NCBI GenBank assembly: GCA_910588165.1
Contig: CAJUOR010000030.1
Coordinates: forward strand, 1-18,814
DNA: 18,814 bases
Reading direction: 5' to 3'
From: an uncultured Thomasclavelia sp.
Lineage (GTDB): Bacteria > Bacillota_I > Bacilli_A > Erysipelotrichales > Coprobacillaceae
The notes beneath the pieces are model-generated. The model was not told where the DNA came from. It did not search any database and saw only the letters and a list, made by a program, of their open reading frames with translations. A program made the translations under genes and the position numbers. Below are positions 14,954-18,814 of this stretch, piece by piece. Positions within the stretch are counted from its first letter, which is position 1. The number at the start of each line of letters is the position of its first letter.

Positions 14954-14992
14954 ACACATAGATATTAAAAAAAAAAAGAAAGAAGTGATGAT

Positions 14993-15769
14993 ATGGAAAT
15001 CATAGAATGGAAAATTTCCCCACATATTAAAGCCGGAACACCGTTAAGATATGGTGGTGTTTCAAAAGGTGCGTGCAGTTCTTTAAACCTCGCGCTTAAT
15101 GTCGAAGATGAAATTGCAGATGTGCTTGAAAATAGAAAAATTTTAGCTGACTATCTAGGGACAACCATAGATAATATGGTTGGCCCCACTCAAACCCATT
15201 CAACCAATATTCAAAAAGTAACAGCAAGGGATAAAGGTAGAGGTATGTATAACTTAGATGATGCGATTGATAACACCGACGCTTTGTATACAAGAGAAAA
15301 GAATTTATACTTACTTACCTATCATGCCGATTGTATCCCTATTCTACTTTACAATCCCAAAGAAGAACTTATTGCGGCAATTCATGCCGGTTGGAAAGGC
15401 AATGTTCATGAAATCGTGCTAAAAAGTTTAAATTATTTAGCTCAATATGAAAATTGCCAGCCTAAAGATTTTTACGCTTATATCGGACCTTCTTTAAGTT
15501 ATGATAATTTTGAAGCCAAACAAGATATTATTGACTTAGTCAAAAAAATGTCTATTGATAGTTCTAGCTACTATACGCAAACTGCTTTAGACACTTACCG
15601 TTTAGATGCTAAAGGTTTGGCTAAAGCTCAGTTATTAGCTTTCGGTATTCCCGATGCGAATATCACTGTTGATACGCATTGCACCAAAGGTGATTCTAAG
15701 CTTTTCTTTAGTTATCGAAACGATCATGCTTGCGGACGTCATGCAAGCTTTATTGCAATGATTGATTAA
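14993..15769 (+). CDS. pgeF: Peptidoglycan editing factor / laccase-domain purine nucleoside phosphorylase
   Basis: This 258-residue member of the YfiH/DUF152 (Cu-oxidase_4) family is complete. Hallmarks are THS (68-70), THADCIPILLYN region with Cys114, HAGWKG with His131, IGPSL, VDTHCT, FFSYRND and GRHASFI at the C-terminus. The His-Cys-His set is the zinc/metal site. Reported activities for the family include hydrolysis and phosphorolysis of purine nucleosides. In E. coli it corrects misincorporated amino acids in peptidoglycan precursors. Which matters here cannot be told. The ATG at 14993 has a weak AAGAAGTGAT ribosome-binding site, and an 11-A run (14967-14977) lies just upstream. No convincing sigma-A promoter was seen. 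The gene converges on nnr across a hairpin. Confidence 0.93.
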   Translation: MEIIEWKISPHIKAGTPLRYGGVSKGACSSLNLALNVEDEIADVLENRKILADYLGTTIDNMVGPTQTHSTNIQKVTARDKGRGMYNLDDAIDNTDALYTREKNLYLLTYHADCIPILLYNPKEELIAAIHAGWKGNVHEIVLKSLNYLAQYENCQPKDFYAYIGPSLSYDNFEAKQDIIDLVKKMSIDSSSYYTQTALDTYRLDAKGLAKAQLLAFGIPDANITVDTHCTKGDSKLFFSYRNDHACGRHASFIAMID

Positions 15770-15777
15770 ACCAACAT

Positions 15778-15872
15778 AAAAGAGATTCCATTTTTCTGAT
15801 ATGTACCCTCCTTACTAGATTTTCTTTGTCCGGTAAAGAGGGTACATATCATTTCCAAAAATCTCTTTTTTT
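15778..15872. terminator. Long two-way terminator structure between pgeF and nnr
   Basis: AAAAGAGATT (15778-15787) pairs perfectly with AATCTCTTTT (15860-15869). The plus strand then carries seven Ts (15866-15872), the normal form of a Rho-independent terminator for pgeF. On the minus strand the stem ends in TTTT, so nnr transcripts may also end here. The loop is unusually large, because a separate hairpin element (15798-15850) sits inside it. Confidence 0.7.
15798..15850. repeat. 53-bp inverted-repeat element nested in the terminator (MITE-like)
   Basis: Two 22-nt arms (15798-15819 and 15829-15850) match in inverted orientation at 19 of 22 positions, the first 13 without a mismatch (GATATGTACCCTC). 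A 9-nt centre separates them. The three mismatches are all transitions, one of which still allows a G-U pair in RNA. The arms contain TGTACCCTC and end in ACA/TGT, a layout like ends of some insertion sequences. No coding capacity and no clear target duplication were found. It could be a miniature inverted-repeat element, or only a long hairpin. Confidence 0.6.
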
Positions 15873-15882
15873 GATATAACTA

Positions 15883-17364
15883 TTATTTTCTTTTTTTCAA
15901 AACAGACATCATCAACTCAGGCATGATATCAATAATATCAGAGGCAAAGACTGAATATCTTTTTTTTCCTAAAATTTCACCTGCCAAACCATGAAGATAA
16001 GTCCCCAAAATCGTTGCTTCAAAATAATTATAACCTTGAGCTAAAAAAGAAGCAATCATTCCGGCTAACGCATCACCCATACCCGCAGTTGCCATAGCAC
16101 GATCGCCTGAAGGAACACGAATCGCAACATTTCCATCTGTAATCATCGTATGAGGTCCTTTCAAAACAATAATGACACGATGTTGTTTCGCAAAGGCAAT
16201 CGCCCCTATCACACTATCTTGCCTTTTGTCATGTTGCAAAAGACGTTGCATTTCGCCAATATGCGGTGTCATAATAATCGGACAATTAGCTTGATGCAGT
16301 AAATGAAGCCGCTCGGCAATCAAGTTAATCCCATCAGCATCTAACAATACTGGAACTTTTGCGTGTAATAGTACTTTTTCCAATTGCTGTGCGCTTGTTA
16401 AGTTTTGATCTTTGCCACACCCAAATAAGATTGCTGTGGAATGTTGAATAGCATTTAATAAGTCGTCCTCTATAATAACTTCCGGATATTTTAATAAAAC
16501 ATTTTGACTTGCACTTGAAAAAACAGAAACGATTCCTGCGCCTGTCTTTAAAGCCGCACCACAACTGATGACACTAGCCCCCGGATATTTTGGAGAGCCG
16601 GTAATACAAGCTAATTTGCCATAAACTCCCTTATAGCCGTCATAACGACGTTTTTTTAAAATTTTTTCAATGTCATAAGGATCTAGTACTTTGGTAAAGC
16701 CTACTGTCTTTAATAACTCTTGAGGATATTCCAAGTCTTCCACATGAACCTCTCCGGTATAAGTCTTAGCTTCGGGATTTAAAAAGCCTAATTTCATTGC
16801 CACAAAAGTAACCGTTAAATGTGCTTTGATAGCCTCTTTATAAATGATACCATTATCAGCATTTAAACCTGACGGAACATCAACGGCAAGAATAGGAATA
16901 TCTTTTAGTGTATTTACATAAGCAATCACCGTTTTTTCAATATCGTTTGGTGCACCTTTTAAACCTGTGCCAAAAATAGCATCGACAATCACACCTGCTT
17001 TATTTAATGTTTCTTCAAACACCTGCTGACTAAATCTTAACTTCATTTCATCTAAACAATATATCTGAACTGCCAATGTTAAAGCTTTTTCCAAATAAAA
17101 GACGGCACCGCTTGATAGCTTGCTTTTTTCATGCATCAGAAAGACGGTTACATCTTTTTGCGTTTTTTTCAAAAGACAAGCTAAGGCCAAACCATCAGCC
17201 CCATTATTCCCTTTTCCTGCTAAAATGACAATATGATCTTGCTTCGCAACGTAAGGATACAAAGTTTGCGCTGCTCTAAGAATCATATTTTCAATTGTCT
17301 GATGATAGTTTTGTATGACATACGTATCATCTAGTCTGAATTGAGCCGTGTTTCCCACTAACAT
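15883..17364 (-). CDS. nnr: Bifunctional NAD(P)H-hydrate epimerase / ADP-dependent NAD(P)H-hydrate dehydratase
   Basis: Nnr repairs NADH and NADPH damaged by hydration. The N-terminal epimerase (about 1-215) interconverts the R and S hydrates. It has AGKGNNGADGL (49-59), AIFGTGL and AVDVPSGL (160-167). The C-terminal kinase-like dehydratase (about 230-493) restores NAD(P)H using ADP. It has GKLACITGSPKYPGAS, DADGINLI (342-349), TPHIGEM (366-372) and ATAGMGDALAGM (425-436), whose Asp431 is the catalytic base position in this family. At 493 residues both domains are full length. AGGAGG precedes the ATG at 17362-17364 by a few bases. It has its own extended -10 promoter and is separated from the upstream NlpC gene by a terminator. 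Like other Nnr it is expected to be cytosolic. Confidence 0.95.
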   Translation of the reverse strand: MLVGNTAQFRLDDTYVIQNYHQTIENMILRAAQTLYPYVAKQDHIVILAGKGNNGADGLALACLLKKTQKDVTVFLMHEKSKLSSGAVFYLEKALTLAVQIYCLDEMKLRFSQQVFEETLNKAGVIVDAIFGTGLKGAPNDIEKTVIAYVNTLKDIPILAVDVPSGLNADNGIIYKEAIKAHLTVTFVAMKLGFLNPEAKTYTGEVHVEDLEYPQELLKTVGFTKVLDPYDIEKILKKRRYDGYKGVYGKLACITGSPKYPGASVISCGAALKTGAGIVSVFSSASQNVLLKYPEVIIEDDLLNAIQHSTAILFGCGKDQNLTSAQQLEKVLLHAKVPVLLDADGINLIAERLHLLHQANCPIIMTPHIGEMQRLLQHDKRQDSVIGAIAFAKQHRVIIVLKGPHTMITDGNVAIRVPSGDRAMATAGMGDALAGMIASFLAQGYNYFEATILGTYLHGLAGEILGKKRYSVFASDIIDIMPELMMSVLKKRK

Positions 17365-17399
17365 AAAGCCCCTCCTTCTCTCATAGGGTCATTTTCATC

Positions 17400-17408
17400 A
17401 TCATATCA
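17400..17408 (-). promoter_or_regulatory. Extended -10 promoter of nnr
   Basis: The minus strand reads TGATATGAT: TATGAT (17400-17405), one mismatch from TATAAT, preceded by TG at the extended position. No good -35 stands at 16-18 nt. It lies between the terminator of the NlpC/P60 gene and the nnr ribosome-binding site, where a promoter is expected. Confidence 0.55.
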
Positions 17409-17438
17409 AATTTTATTGTAAAATGAAAGTAGCTAAAC

Positions 17439-17460
17439 AAAAAACCAAGCATACGCTTGG
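17439..17460 (-). terminator. Terminator of the NlpC/P60 gene
   Basis: On the minus strand CCAAGC and GCTTGG form a 6-bp stem around a GTAT loop (17445-17460), followed directly by six Ts (17439-17444). It begins about 12 nt after the stop codon at 17473. Confidence 0.9.
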
Positions 17461-17472
17461 CATTTTGAAAAT

Positions 17473-18814
17473 TTAATAATAACGTCCACCTGCAATAAAG
17501 CAATTTGCCCAATAACCACCATTTAATGAAGAAATAATAACACCATCTGTTTCATTAGCGGCATGAATCATCTGTCCATTACCAATATAAATTCCAACGT
17601 GTCCCATCCATTCATAAGTGTTAAAGAAAACTAAATCGCCCGGTTGCAATTGGCTGATGCTTCCGATAACTTCATCAGCAGCGTTGTATTGTCCGGATAC
17701 CATACGTGGAATTGAACGACCAGATTGTCTGAATATCCAAGAAGTAAAGCCTGAGCAGTCAAACGCATAAGGACCAGTTCCGCCCCATACATAAGGGGAA
17801 CCAAGTTTGCTGTATGCCAATGAAACAACTGTATTTCCTAAATAAGTTGCAGGGTCATAAACTTTAACTGTAAATGTTTTCTTAGATTTGTTGCCTGCTT
17901 TATCTGTTGCGGTAACAGTAACAGATTTTTCACCTTCACTTGAAATATCAATTGTAGAAGCACTATAAGTAACACGGCTATTAATATCAGTATCCATGTT
18001 ATCTGTAACAGATACATAATCAGCAACATTGATTGGTGTATCACTCATTTCTACTGAGAAATTATTTCTAGAGAATGTAATCGTTGGTGCTTGTGTATCT
18101 GCAACTGTTAATGTTAATTCTTTAGTTGTCTTGTTTCCTGAAGAATCTTCAACAGTTAACTTCAAAGTTGATGTAGCACCTAATTGTTTTGTATTTGGTA
18201 CTGTTCCTTCAACTTTAATCTTATCTGTTAAATTGCCTTCATATTCATCAATTGCCTGCGCAAATTCAGAAAGATCAAAAGATGAACCATAGTTAATCTT
18301 AGCATTGCCTCCATCTTTTAACTCAAGGTTTGGTGCAACGTCATCAATAATGTAAACAGGAATCATAGCGTTTGCTTCATTTCCCGCATTATCGGCAACG
18401 TTAACATTGACAAACTGAGTTCCTAATTTGGAAGTATCCATTTCCTTTGCGTTAACGAAAGCTGTTAAATCCCCGTTATCGCCTGAACTAATATTGTCAT
18501 CAATCGCAGTAATATAATTTCGGATATCACCATCTGAATTGTATCTTAAGCTTAGGGCATTGCCATCGGCTGCAAATCCTTCTCCGGAATCTTTTAATTT
18601 AATGACAGGTGCTTGCATATCTTTGACAATAACTTTAATTTCTTTCTCACTTTTATTATTGAAAGAATCGTAAGCTTCTGCCTTAACGATATAAGTACCT
18701 TCTTCGTTCTTGTTATAGTTTGCCTGATCAACTGTAATTGTAATAGCTGAATAATCATCTTGGTTATCCACAGCCTTGATCATGCTAGGATCAATTTCCT
18801 GATTTATTTGTAAC
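17473..18814 (-). CDS. Secreted multi-Ig-domain NlpC/P60 cell-wall hydrolase (5' end beyond the window)
   Basis: The reading frame is open through the right edge, so the N-terminus (and any signal peptide) lies outside. Numbering from the first Met inside the window (18781-18783, probably not the start), the protein has at least three tandem Ig-like/HYR-type beta domains. They are separated by 'DxxAP' linkers (about 55-59, 147-151 and 229-233), and each ends in a 'D.AGN' or 'DSSGN' motif. From about residue 312 follows an NlpC/P60 endopeptidase. It has YVWGGTGPYAFDCSGF with catalytic Cys343, GHVGIYIG with His395, and MIHAANET with His407 (Cys-His-His set). Such enzymes cut peptide bonds in peptidoglycan stems (usually D-Glu to m-DAP or Lys). 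The Ig domains probably space the enzyme from its wall anchor or bind wall polymers (inference). It has its own terminator. Confidence 0.88.
   Translation of the reverse strand, partial: LQINQEIDPSMIKAVDNQDDYSAITITVDQANYNKNEEGTYIVKAEAYDSFNNKSEKEIKVIVKDMQAPVIKLKDSGEGFAADGNALSLRYNSDGDIRNYITAIDDNISSGDNGDLTAFVNAKEMDTSKLGTQFVNVNVADNAGNEANAMIPVYIIDDVAPNLELKDGGNAKINYGSSFDLSEFAQAIDEYEGNLTDKIKVEGTVPNTKQLGATSTLKLTVEDSSGNKTTKELTLTVADTQAPTITFSRNNFSVEMSDTPINVADYVSVTDNMDTDINSRVTYSASTIDISSEGEKSVTVTATDKAGNKSKKTFTVKVYDPATYLGNTVVSLAYSKLGSPYVWGGTGPYAFDCSGFTSWIFRQSGRSIPRMVSGQYNAADEVIGSISQLQPGDLVFFNTYEWMGHVGIYIGNGQMIHAANETDGVIISSLNGGYWANCFIAGGRYY

Noticed and set aside
15770..15882. Riboswitch or known structured RNA between pgeF and nnr
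   Set aside because: It is downstream of both convergent genes, where a riboswitch has no target, and no known conserved core was recognised.
16334..16564. Alternative frame inside nnr
   Set aside because: It lies wholly within the well-supported nnr dehydratase domain and has no features of its own.

Overview
The window is a compact, low-GC chromosomal stretch of a Bacillota (Firmicutes) bacterium. It carries the gmk/priA/rsmB/rlmN/prpC/prkC/rsgA/rpe/thiN block seen around the Ser/Thr kinase locus of Bacillus and relatives. The gene order departs from Bacillus: rpoZ, coaBC, def, fmt and spoVM are missing from their usual places. There is also a CotD-like spore-coat candidate. An Erysipelotrichia-like host is my best guess from this, but it is an inference and not a sequence match.

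Layout. (1) Positions 1-541, minus strand: a small secreted His/Cys-rich protein followed by the 5' end of an ECF sigma factor, with an ECF-type promoter motif in front of the pair. (2) Positions 552-12166, minus strand: eleven tightly packed genes, read from high to low coordinates: priA, a Sel1-repeat gene, rsmB, rlmN, prpC, prkC, rsgA, rpe, thiN, a ParB-like mini-gene and uup. Most junctions overlap by 4 or 8 nt or are 1-14 nt apart. An extended -10 promoter lies just upstream of priA, so this looks like one operon. (3) Positions 12213-12846: gmk (minus) with its own consensus promoter and a terminator built around its stop codon, divergent from rqcH. (4) Positions 12910-14553: rqcH (plus), convergent with a Cys-rich CotD-like gene (14578-14895, minus) across a two-way terminator. 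(5) pgeF (plus, 14993-15769), convergent with nnr (minus, 15883-17364) across a nested inverted-repeat structure. (6) A secreted multi-Ig NlpC/P60 cell-wall hydrolase, running off the right edge, with a classical terminator.

How the genes fit together. The long operon couples replication restart (PriA), rRNA methylation and ribosome assembly (RsmB, RlmN, RsgA, Uup) with the PrkC/PrpC kinase-phosphatase pair that senses cell-wall fragments, plus two small metabolic enzymes (Rpe, ThiN). RqcH adds ribosome-associated quality control. PgeF, NlpC/P60 and the PASTA kinase all touch peptidoglycan. Nnr repairs hydrated NAD(P)H.

Most of the window is housekeeping. The parts that looked least explained are the His/Cys-rich secreted protein with its ECF sigma factor and matching promoter, the 53-bp element with imperfect 22-bp inverted arms inside the pgeF/nnr terminator, the ParB-like mini-protein, and the Sel1 protein sitting where def-fmt usually is. 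No intergenic stretch exceeds 300 bases. I saw no tRNA, rRNA, CRISPR array or intact insertion sequence.
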